Below, piece by piece: positions 54,194-64,000 of a stretch of DNA of 64,000 nucleotides. The DNA is from Pipra filicauda. Lineage: Eukaryota; Chordata; Aves; Passeriformes; Pipridae. Location: the NCBI RefSeq assembly GCF_003945595.2, contig NW_024104898.1, positions 2,790,001-2,854,000 of the forward strand. The letters are read 5' to 3'. The notes below the pieces were generated by a model. It worked only from the letters and a program-made list of their open reading frames with translations, was not told where the DNA came from and ran no database searches. The translations under genes were made by a program, and so were the position numbers. The first letter of the stretch is position 1; the number at the start of each line of letters is the position of its first letter.

Positions 54194-54555
54194 CTAACTA
54201 GTGTTCTTGAATGTAGCAATGAAGAATATGCCATCATTTTTCATCATCACCCATGCACAGGAAACTGTAGGTCTGTGATATTCTCTGGTCTTGAATATGG
54301 GAGACTGTATTGTTTTATGTCCTTTCCAACTGCCCTTTCCCAGGAGGTTCCTCAGGAATGCTGAAAGCAACTTCACAGCTTCTTGTATGCAATCTTGAGC
54401 TTCCTTTGAATGACTCCTCCGTAAGGCAGAGACAGTGCATTGCTTTATGGCTTCAGCCATTTGTGCTCTGATGATGAAATGGAAGTGAATTTTTTGATGA
54501 TGTATTGTGAAGTAGTTTCTGGGGTGCTCAGAGGAGCTCAGATGTTTGAGGCACT
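54194..54555 (-). other. Open minus-strand stretch upstream of the antisense exon, possible exon or relic
   Basis: About 120 codons are open on the minus strand, between a TAG near 54555 and a TAG at 54194. The ATG at 54460 begins MAEAIKQCTVSALRRSHSKE, followed by an amphipathic-looking stretch (DCIQEAVKLLSAFLRNLLGK). Another acceptor-like sequence (CATTTCATCATCAG) lies eleven bases before the frame's ATG. It sits about 240 bp from the candidate exon at 53563-53957. A phase-1 GT is available only at the very end of the frame (A before GTTAGA) and is a weak donor, so joining the two is not convincing. It may be an unrelated chance frame, an old repeat, or part of a non-coding transcript. I recognise no family. 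Confidence 0.2.
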
Positions 54556-56826
54556 ACATAATGTTTTTCCAAGATGTTTACCTTGGAGACCTGAGGAGTA
54601 GGTGATTCATAGTTTACTTCTAATATCAGAAAACAACAATTGCAGTGCAGTGAGATGTATTATTACATTTACTAGATTGAACTCTTCTATGCTTGGAGTG
54701 GAAGTCTGGCATGGTTTTGGTTGATGACTTGGGTAAACGAACTTTAGTTGGCAGATGGATTCCCTTTTCCAGTGCTCTTTCCCCTAGCAGAACATTATTT
54801 ATTTTGTGTTTTAGTTATAGTGTGCTAAAAGAAGCATTTCTCAGTAAATTCCTGTAGAGGAGACAACCTGTATTTGATACCGTCCCATAATGAACTTAAC
54901 AGCAAATGCACTGCGAGAGTTCATTTATCTGACTTACTTTATAACTGTAAAAGCAGAGTTCTCAGGAGAAAAGGTTTCGCTTCTAAATGTGGATTGGCTT
55001 TAAGGATCAAAATACAAGTACATATATTGGTCTTCTGCCCCAGAATACACAAGTTAATAATGGAACTGTTGTAAAAACTGATGGCATTGATGTGACATCA
55101 GGCATTTGTGCACACACAGACCACAGAATGTCCTTTCTGATTTCCAAAGCAATGAAGAAGTAAGGAGTAAATATAGCAGTAATAACTTAATTGAATATAT
55201 CCACTCTGAACTAATGAAAAAACATCCAGAACTACTGTCACTCAATTAGCTACTATATAACAGTGTTTAAAAGTCCTTTAAATTTCAAATAAAACATACA
55301 AAAATACAAGTTCCAATCCTTGAAGTGACCTAGGCATTTGAAGCAATGAGACTAAAGATCTGAATTCTCTTTTTGGAAATGGAGCTTCCAGAAGATCGGC
55401 ATTGCTAATTCAAAAAGAATAAACCCCCTTCCTTAAGATCAGCCAATATATGCAAAACTATTTTAGTAACATTCAAAATGTGCTTGGGTATTCTTTCACT
55501 AGGTACTGTCTGTTCTAATTAGCAGTACATATTTAAATATGTAGATATTAATAACAGGTTTAGATTATTTAGTTGCTGAAATTAGAAATGCTGTTCCCAT
55601 ACTCTGGGAAAATGAAAATCACCTGTCATTTTTTTGTGGACAGTTATGGAAATTCTGCATAAAAAAATACTTGACTAAGAGAAAAAAAATAAATAATGTA
55701 TCACATGGAATAAATGTAGTACACACTACAGATTTTCCTATGTGAAAACATGCTCTAAAAAGAACTAAAAGGTGTTCAAAAAAGAAATAAACATACATCA
55801 GAGGACAGAATAGATTGTATTGGGGGTGGCAGTGTAGAAAGAAACATCATGAAGCTCTGCTGGTCTGCAAGAGACAGGAGGCTTTGTAGAAGGTGAGAAG
55901 ATGGGCAATTGAAAGGTCATTTTCAAAAGTGATAAATCATGTTGTATATGTACCTTTTTACTAGATTTATAGAACTGTCAAAAGGGTCTTACTGAAGCAA
56001 TGTAGAAGATTGTATAAATTTTCAAGGTCTCTTTTAGATAGTGTTATATGGCATTTCTACATATGTTTGGAAAGGATCTGTAAAACCATCAGGATTTAAA
56101 AAACAGTTTTTACATATAAAGGACTGAGATGCCTCCTGCCCAGTCCATATCTGCAGGGTTTTGTGCATCTACTTCTTGCACATTCATTGCAGATAAGCTG
56201 ATGAACTTCATTTTCGAGCTCATCTAGTTAGGTGTTTATGTATTCTTGGACCTGCAGTGGACATTGATTCAGCAATTTGAAATTTTATTTCAAGAAGTAA
56301 GGGAAGCCTTCAGACCATGTGAGAAAGAATTGGGTGAAATGGCTGTTCAGTACTGAACCTACAGTCCAAGGATTTTTTCATTTTAACAATCAGACTTTGA
56401 ATTTTTGGCACCTCAGGAAAGGTATTTGTCACATTTGAGTGTGGTATGACCCAGACTGAGATGGGAGGCAATGATCCCAAGGGGCAAGATACATATCAAT
56501 TCAATCTGCATGCTTCCATCCGTATTTCTGAATTGTATATACCAATACAGAAAACTTGCCTTTCTTGCTTTGTTCCTGGAACTGAGTTTCAAAGCCAGCC
56601 ACAGATAATAGTCATGTCTTTTCACAGCCTGATGCTACTGAAACAAAGAGCAACGATAAATCCGGTTTTCTTGTTCTTTTTTTTTTTTTAATAATTCCAT
56701 ATGTGATACTTTTTTCCCTCTCTGTTTTTTTAACAATCACCCTAATATAAAGGTAGCCTGTCGTTCTCTCCTGCAGTTGACGTTTTATAGTCCAGGAACT
56801 TGAAATACTTCATGCATGTATTTTTT

Positions 56827-56842
56827 ATATATATATATATAT
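56827..56842. repeat. Short TA dinucleotide repeat
   Basis: An uninterrupted alternating AT/TA run of about 16 bases, flanked by further TGTATATA variants. It is an intronic simple repeat. Confidence 0.85.
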
Positions 56843-58003
56843 CTGTGTATATATGCACAAACAATTATTCACTCACTCATTTTTATCCTTTTCCATCTCT
56901 CCAGTACCATAGTTTTGTGGGTTTGGTATCTTTTGAGCATTCGAGGAGCAGCAGTAATGTAAAGCACTCAAGTAAGAGGCAGTGTGTTGCCCTTTGTACC
57001 ATCAGACAGTAAAAATATCACAGCATAGAGGCAATACCATACTTTGTTTTGTTTGCAGTGGGCTGCATGAGCCCTCTAACTGTGTGACTCTTTTCCCTCT
57101 TATATCATCTTAATACTACTTATTGCTAGTTAATATTACTTTTGGAAGTAGGAAATTTGAGGCAATTTCTTTACTGTTACAAAGTGTTACGGACAAAAAA
57201 GAAAAAAGCTGATTTCCTTTGTAGGCTAGAAAGTGGTAGCTCTGGAAGATGCCCTCCTCACCTGCAGGAAAAAGTATTGACATGTTTCTAAGTCACATGC
57301 TCCCTGGAAAGCTGGATAACATTGACTAGCTTTAGACAAAGAGAAAATAACCTACATCTTTTCAGCTACAGAGCAAGATGATGTGGCATGACATGGCCCT
57401 GTGTCAAATGCCTGTTCCCCCCTGTGGTTAGTGTCAGAATGGTTCACGAAGAGAAGCTTCTGAAAACTGGAACAGTGAAGGAGCAGTGAACTCTCCTGCA
57501 GTCGCTGCCAATGTTGGCAGTGAGGAGGAAGAAAGGTGCCTAAATTTAACAGTTCTGACTTAAATGTCTGCTTGGAAGTTCAACCTATAGTACCATAGGC
57601 ATGAATTTTAGAAATGACAACCAACTCCGCTTAAAAGTAGACATGATTTCAGTGAAGATGATCAAAACCCAAAAGCATTAGCTTTGTTACTATCTGTGTA
57701 TACCTAACTTAGATGATTTTGGAGGCTTCCTCTGTAAGAAGAGAGGATGACAAAAAAACCCCACAAATCTGATATGACTTGAGCTTTGGTACTGTGTTGA
57801 TAAATGATCAGCAAAATGCAGTAAATGATCAAATATTTATTAATACCCTGTAAGGAAGACAAGTAAAAACTTTAAGGTGGCATTGATTTTTGAGAACTGA
57901 GTAATCCCCTAGTGGGTGGGGATCCTTCACTTCTGACTGAGGTAAGATTCCACCACTGAAGCCAAGTCCCTAACTGTATCTTTTGTTTCCCTCTCCACGG
58001 CAG

Positions 58004-58158
58004 GTTACGTGTTCTGTATGTTACATCGCCTGCCCGAACAACATGACTGCACGTTTGACCACATGGGGCGTGGGCGTGAGGAAGCCATTATGAAAATGGT
58101 GAAACTGGATCGGAAAGTAGGGAGATCTTGCCAACGCATTGGCGAAGGATGTTCCTGA
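58004..58158 (+). CDS. ZFAND3: ZFAND3 terminal coding exon 6 (second half of AN1 finger, C-terminal tail)
   Basis: The last coding exon completes the Gly codon from exon 5 and encodes [15 protein letters not shown], then [16 protein letters not shown], then the basic tail [19 protein letters not shown], ending in TGA at 58156-58158. It supplies the last four AN1 ligands, Cys181, His184, His190 and Cys192, giving the family pattern C-x4-C-x2-H-x5-H-x-C across the junction. The acceptor has a strong pyrimidine tract ending CCACGGCAG. The encoded residues appear identical to the human C-terminus as I remember it, which indicates very strong purifying selection. AN1 fingers fold around two zinc ions and in related proteins mediate protein contacts, including with ubiquitin-pathway partners. 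The exact ligand in ZFAND3 is not visible from sequence. The total coding length inferred for the gene is 227 residues. Confidence 0.97.
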
Positions 58159-58375
58159 GTGCAAGACTGCAACCAAATGCTGTTCTCTTAGTTCACTAAT
58201 GTTAGCCTTATTTAGGACAAAGTCAGCCAGACACCTTGTACTAGGCAAGTTTCAGACTACAGCCAATCAGTTTCCTTTCTTTAGCCAACCGTCCTGGTAC
58301 TGTAGTTTAGGGGTTGATGGTGGTTGAAATTGATTTCTGGCTGGTTACTAAGGTGCCTGCTAGCCACCGTATAAA

Positions 58376-58381
58376 AATAAA
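58376..58381 (+). promoter_or_regulatory. Candidate proximal poly(A) signal of ZFAND3
   Basis: The canonical AATAAA lies about 220 bases after the stop codon, with a T-rich stretch (ATTATTTTTGAG) beginning about 15 bases later. It is the first canonical signal after the coding sequence and would give a short 3' UTR. Confidence 0.45.
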
Positions 58382-59874
58382 ACATGGAGAAATATTATTT
58401 TTGAGTATGGCTAGTGGATTTAAACAAAGCGAGAAAAATCCAAAGGCTTCTGTTATTGCTGGAGTCACTCTAAAAGCCTTATGCTGGAAACATTCCAGCT
58501 GCAGAGTTAAAACATATAGTTGTATAGAAGCTGGTGTAAAAGTTTGCTATGCACATGGCTTTCAGACAAACTGTTTAATGTGCAGCCTTTCACCTCTTCA
58601 CTGCTAGTGAATCCTGAGGAGGTGAAATACTACTAAGAGCAGCAACTGCAGCTGCTTAAGCCCAGAAGACCTGACTGGTCACTCGTGCCTTCATTGCGTG
58701 TGGCTTTTGAGTTAGGCAGTGTCACCAGCATCAGGGATTCTGTTGGGGTAGGAACACCTTTCTGGTTCTTCCCAGGAAGCCAAAAAGAAAGGGGGACAGA
58801 GATTCTTATGAAAAATTTTTATATGTATCTTACTATAAAGAACCTATCAGGGTTTTGGGTTTTTTTCTTTTTTTTTTTTTCTTTCTTCTCTGTTAAATTA
58901 TGATCTCACTTTAAAGCCAGCTCCATCCCGGAGCAGTAAATGGTGCATACTTTTTACATGGCATCCACAGAGATTCTACGCGTTGTGTGAACAGGTTCCA
59001 CGTACCTTGAGCAGTGCAGCCATTCCCACCGGCCGAAACCTGATTGGCTCTTGTTTGCCTTTTGCTAAGTGCAGGTATCTGATAATTGATCAAATAAGGC
59101 TAATTCACAGCACAGTAGCCATGGCTGGATTCTACAGACTGACTTTCTGTAGCTAGACTTATATATTGGGGAAAAAAAGGACATTTTGTAGCAAACGGAA
59201 TTCAGTAACAGTATTGGGGAACAACCTGTAAAACACCCTTTTCCAGAATGAGTTTGTGTTCCTCACGTCCAGAGTGTCAATGAGATAATCAAATGGGCTC
59301 TACCAGCCCTCCTTCTATGCAGCTGAACGCTCTCAAGAAAATCTCTGCCCGCAAAGCAAGTATAGCAAGTGGATGTGAAAAGCATTACATGGAGTAGAAT
59401 GTTCTGGATATGGTTAGACCTATGGTTCTGTATTACGGTATGTCACATTGAGCTGAGCCGAATTGCACCAGTTTTGTCAGTTTGGAAACAAAAAAGCAGA
59501 CTTCATAATCGGGCTGTCTCCTGCTGCACACGGGGTTTTTGCAAGTAAAAAGGATCTGTACCGATGTCGCCCAGCTTAATCCTGAATGAATTTAACTTCT
59601 CAGTCTACTAGTAAGTCATTAACAAATGGGTAAATTTGTAAGAAAACCTGAGGGATGGAAAGACTGTCTCATCTTCAAATACTGGGCAGATCTAAAACAT
59701 CCAGGGGGTGAAGTGACATGTCACTTGAAAAACCCCTGTGTTTTGGGAGTGAACTTGTATGAGTCATCCTCCATTCTACTTGTTACAGGTAATTAACTCA
59801 TTGTAGGCCAAATTATATTGTTACTTTGGTAGCCAGTTAGGAACTTTAACAAGGAGACAACTAATTAAAAAAGA

Positions 59875-59894
59875 ATATAAATATATATATATAT
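59875..59894. repeat. Short TA dinucleotide repeat downstream of ZFAND3 stop
   Basis: An alternating AT run of about 16-20 bases within the 3' region. It may be length-variable. Confidence 0.8.
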
Positions 59895-62800
59895 GTGTCT
59901 CTCCAGACAGACAGCATCTGACTGTATTAGCATTAACCATCAGAAGTGTCCCATCATCATAAATGCAAGCTATCCAAAAGGCAAGCTGTTTTTTTTTCTT
60001 GTTGTTGTTATTCAAGAATATGAAACCAGCAGCAGAATCTTCTGAATTGTGCTGCATTTTCAGGAAATGGTCCCGGTGAGAGGGATTGTCCAAGAATATT
60101 ATTTACATTTGCTTTGAGGAGTTAAAATAACATGAATTTTGGCGGCTGCTGTGATACGCACTTTCTTTTCATACAAAATCCTGTCCTAGCATTCGATGGG
60201 CATTCTGATTGATACACAAGACTTTTCTGCATTAATACTGAAGATGCTATTTTGTTCCTCCTTAATATTCTCTTTAATCTCATTACAAGTGCACAGATGG
60301 TTTCAAGGTGGCTCTTGAGAGAACACTAAAAGTTTATGTGAATTATGGACAATGTTCACTTTAAGCAAGAAGTTGGGGAGGGGGTTGTTCCTTTGCAGTA
60401 TCTGTTCTGTGAAGTTTGTTAAACGTAAAGAAAGCTTAAGTTCTTGTATCTTAAAAGAAGATCTTATTTAACCCTTTTGTGTTCTAGATTTACTTACACA
60501 TGTAGCCTAGAGCTCAGTTTTAGTTTAACATTGTGAAAATATTAAAAGAACCTTGTAACTTTATTCTTTTTCCTCATGCTAAAAAAAAAATTAAACCAAT
60601 CAGATTAAAGTTTGAATTCCTTTCTGCCTATTCCAACAGGTCATGCTATTTTGCACCACTTCTACTGTAAATTTATGTAAGAAATATAAATGGAGAAAAT
60701 ACCAACATTAGGTCAGTAACTTCAAGCTGAATTTACAATTGGGGAAAGGTGGACAGGATTTTCTGCTGGCTTGGAAGGGAAGGAGAGTGTGCCTGCTGGG
60801 TTTTAGTGGTTTGTTTTATAAGCAAATCTACTATAGCCAATGTGGTCCATTTAACTTTGAGGTTAGATACAGTAGTCAAGTGAATAAGTTGTGCATACTC
60901 TCTACATCGAATGCATATTGTACGCTGTATCATTGGCATTAAAATGTCTTAAATATTCTTTCATGCACTTTGACAACTTCACCTAGAATAGCTGTATTCC
61001 TGATGGATAAATAGAGGAATAACTATTGTTTCCTAATCATTTAGATGCTAGAAACACAAGGCTAATTAAAAAACAATTTAGTGTATTAGAGGGAGAGAGA
61101 ATATAGAAATAATTATTTAAAAACAATTTTGAAAATTATTTGGAATTGAAACTGATTCATGGGACACATACATGCATATTTTTCTCAAATTCATGGAGTA
61201 CTTTCAATTATAAAACTCTTCATGATTCTTGAACAAGATGGCTGTGTTCTAGTAAAGGTAAGTTACATAAAACAGCTCTGCCTTTTCATCAAGTTTCAAA
61301 CCTACAACTGGCTGCGAGCCAGGGCTTCAAGGATAAACAAGAATTGCCGGTGAAGGTTGCTGTGCCAGAGCCTGTCGTTAATTGCAGACATTTCTGTTTT
61401 GAAGCAGTTCAGTGTCTTGAATGAGCATCAGTGTAACTGTAACATGAGGTACCTGAGAACAGGAGCTACTCTTCAGTAGTGCACAGGCAACACCCTGAAA
61501 AGAGTCCTGGTGCAATTGTAACAGTCCAAAAGTAATATTAACTGCTTTTATCTACTCAATGGAAGGTGATAAATACATTCAAAACTTGAATTTTGCATGA
61601 CTTTTCTTTTGGCTAAATTGTAATCCCCTGGCCTAGTGAATACAATGTCCTCTTTATATTTAGCTTTGTACTCTCTGTGGTGGTCAGTTCATTCTACCAT
61701 CAGCAATTCCTTCTGTGATTATGCTACAACTTGGATATAAATCTCTAGGAGATAAAAGCACTTTTTTGTTATCTTACAATGATTATTTCAGTACAGAGAC
61801 ACACTGGGGAGGAAAACTGATACTAACGGAGTCATAAAAATACAGATTTTATAATAGACTCCAAGCAATGTGCCAGTGGAATATCTGACAGCACCTGTCC
61901 TCACAATTGATGTGTAGACAGTTTAGTGCCCAGACAAATGAATTAACGTTCTCTTTGTTGTATTGTAGTTACTGAAATTGTCAGTCATCAGAGGAACAGC
62001 AAAGAGAAGGTCTAATCAAAGTAATCCCTTAATGTAACAATGAGCTTGTAGCCAATTCATGGTGGAAATAAGTTTGTGTTCTCCTGAAAACTTTCATACC
62101 TAGAAAACAAATGGAAACATTTAAGACCACACTATTTAAAATGAACTGTATTTACTGGCAACAGATGGTTTATTTCATTACTCAAATACCTGATTAGAAT
62201 TCTGCACACAGAACAAAAATAATATAAACATCAGTAAGCTGTGGTCCAACTCAAAAACTGTTGTGGCAGGAGCTGCTGTGTAAGGATACAATTCTAGTGG
62301 ACCCAGTTAATAATCTGATGCTTAGTTAAGACTGTGTTTGTACACACTTTACTACACAAAGGACCACGGTGCAAAAAGAGTGCATAAGATTAAATTGTTC
62401 AAAAGTATTTACAGTGTACGCTTTACATGGTAAACTTTTGCAATAGTGGGCTTTATTTCTCACTATCAGCAGCTGTTTTGGGACAGCAAACTTTGCTGCT
62501 GGTGGGAAGAGCCACTTCTGAAAGACATCAGTGAGAAGGACTCTCTTCCTAGTCTTCATTCATTTTTCCTTTTTGTTGGGGCAGTCAGCATGTGCAGCTG
62601 GTCATTTGAAAGTAGTTCTGCTTGAATGTTCCTCTTTTTGGCTTTTCAGTACTCCCCACAGGAAAAAAAAACCCATCAACTTTGTTGTTCTTACAAGTCC
62701 CTGCCTGTCAGTCTGGGTGGATTAAAATATAGATGTTGGTATATAGAAGTGATAACCTCCTTGTATTTTATTGCAGTGTCAGGCTATTTCTTCAGTTAAC

Positions 62801-63567
62801 TGAAACATAATGCAGACACAATTTACCTGTTCTGGATGTTGAGCTATGGGGATTTTGAACTGCAGTTCTGTGATATTGTTCAAACACACCTTCCCATAAA
62901 CTCTGGACACCTCATCTTCCAATCTGAAGTTAGTCAGGAGGAAAGAAGGCATAAAAGCAGAGGGTGCCAAGTGATAAGTGCTTAGGGATCACATCCACCT
63001 TCCTCTTCCATTCAGCTCAGATCATAAAACAGTAAAGAGGCAGATAATTACTTGCCAAACAGCACCAACTTTTTTGACTTGGTAATACAGAAAACTATTT
63101 TGCTTTATCTTTGTGAATATACCTGTGTCTGAGTCCAGTCTGCAACATGTTATATGCAAAGAAATTAAATGGGACCGTCATAATTAGAAAACGTTTTTGA
63201 TGGATTATTTAGTAATAACCACATATTTTACTAATGGACCTTCCTATTTTGCAATATGCTGCTATTTTCTTTAGAAGAAAAACAAGCAGAACTTTATAAG
63301 ACTAACTGTAAATGATTTCAAATTCAGTACATGCATCTGAAGCATTAGGAAAAGATTACTGAAATTATATATAGTTTTTAAAGATGATGATAACTGCATC
63401 CTCTAACAAAAGGGTTTTGTTCTTCAGATAGTAGCAAGTGTTGATGGCAATAGTTTAAGCATAAGCAGAATGTTCCTTTCTGCTGGGTTTGTGCAAAGCC
63501 TAACGTGCAGTAGGATGCTGTGAGTTAATAACTTGTAGCACGGTGCAGTGACTGTGTAAGTAATGAG

Positions 63568-63573
63568 AATAAA
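63568..63573 (+). promoter_or_regulatory. Candidate distal poly(A) signal
   Basis: A canonical AATAAA is followed about 18 bases later by a T/G-rich element (CTTGTCTGTTGG), which is good poly(A)-site architecture. If used by ZFAND3 it would give a 3' UTR of about 5.4 kb. It could equally be unused. Confidence 0.3.
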
Positions 63574-64000
63574 ATTATAGAGACCTACTCTTGTCTGTTG
63601 GCTCTCCCTTCACACAAAAGGACAGATGGCACCCACTGATTCCTTGCTGCTTAGTCCCCTCAAGTCTTTTCTGAGTTGCAGAAGACACTTCCTCTACTAG
63701 CATGCTCAGGGAGGATGGAAAACCGCATTCAAACTAGAGGATTTTTAGAAAAAAAAAGTTGCCATCTGTGAAAGTGAAGTGTTGAAGTCATACTCTACAT
63801 CAGAGGTGCAACACCAGAAGGAGCTTTCTTTAGGGTTCTCGGAAGGAACACTTGAAAATGTTGGGGTGATTTTCTCCTCCTAGATTGTTCAGGGGCTGTT
63901 AGCCTTAAAAAATCCTAAAAAAAAGAAAGAAAAAAAAAGGCACAGCATTGTATCATCCCTTGAAAGAGGCCTGCGTGATCAGCACTGCTGTATTAAGCAA

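Larger units (their letters stand above)
39832..58003 (+). other. ZFAND3: ZFAND3 intron between coding exons 5 and 6
   Basis: At 18.2 kb this is the largest intron bounded in the window, with donor GTGAGT and a strong acceptor. It contains the candidate antisense exon at 53563-53957 and a further open minus-strand stretch just beyond it (about 54194-54555). Simple repeats include a TA run at 56827-56842 and a T tract at 56677-56690. Segments at about 43185-43700 and 48600-48870 look like possible conserved non-coding elements, with several TAATTA-type homeodomain cores. I recognise no transposon here. Confidence 0.88.
58159..64000 (+). other. ZFAND3: ZFAND3 3' UTR grading into downstream sequence
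   Basis: No coding sequence is recognised after the stop codon. Part of this region must be the ZFAND3 3' UTR, but its end cannot be fixed from sequence alone. Candidate poly(A) signals are AATAAA at 58376-58381, ATTAAA at 60541-60546 and 60938-60943, and AATAAA at 63568-63573, which is followed by a T/G-rich stretch. A pyrimidine tract lies at about 58861-58890. In mammals the neighbour on this side is BTBD9, on the opposite strand. I could not see any of its coding sequence here, though its 3' UTR could reach in. Confidence 0.7.

Noticed and set aside
1..64000. CRISPR arrays, bacterial operons, tRNA and rRNA genes
   Set aside because: No direct-repeat/spacer pattern, no ribosome-binding sites or gene clusters, and no tRNA-like or rRNA-like sequence seen on either strand. 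The window is vertebrate intronic DNA.

Overview
The window is a 64-kb stretch of vertebrate nuclear DNA, almost certainly from a bird. It is AT-rich and intron-dominated. It carries four exons of one multi-exon gene with canonical GT-AG junctions, a few short CR1 LINE 3' fragments, and an internally deleted LTR of a type I associate with bird genomes. The low density of interspersed repeats also suggests a bird rather than a mammal or a non-avian reptile. Nothing in it looks bacterial, viral (apart from the LTR relic) or plasmid-like.

The gene is ZFAND3 (AN1-type zinc finger protein 3, also called TEX27), on the plus strand. The window starts inside the intron before the third coding exon. 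It then holds coding exon 3 (13833-14012), exon 4 (24492-24557), exon 5 (39661-39831) and the terminal coding exon 6 (58004-58158), followed by a 3' untranslated and downstream region. The four exons join in frame and encode about 190 residues. This matches the length expected for residues 38 to 227 of the family: an acidic, Ser/Thr/Asn-rich linker, a basic patch, a C-terminal AN1 zinc finger and a conserved basic tail. The first two coding exons, with the A20-type finger, lie upstream of the window.

Layout: 1-13832 is intron; 14013-24491, 24558-39660 and 39832-58003 are introns; 58159-64000 is 3' UTR grading into downstream sequence. The introns hold simple repeats, two CR1 fragments, an LTR relic and an 18-bp tandem repeat. 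Intron 5 also holds, on the minus strand at 53563-53957, an open stretch of about 130 codons preceded by a very good splice acceptor. It looks like the terminal coding exon of an unrecognised gene nested antisense in ZFAND3. This is the most interesting item in the window. The rest is ordinary intronic DNA, and most other open frames are chance.
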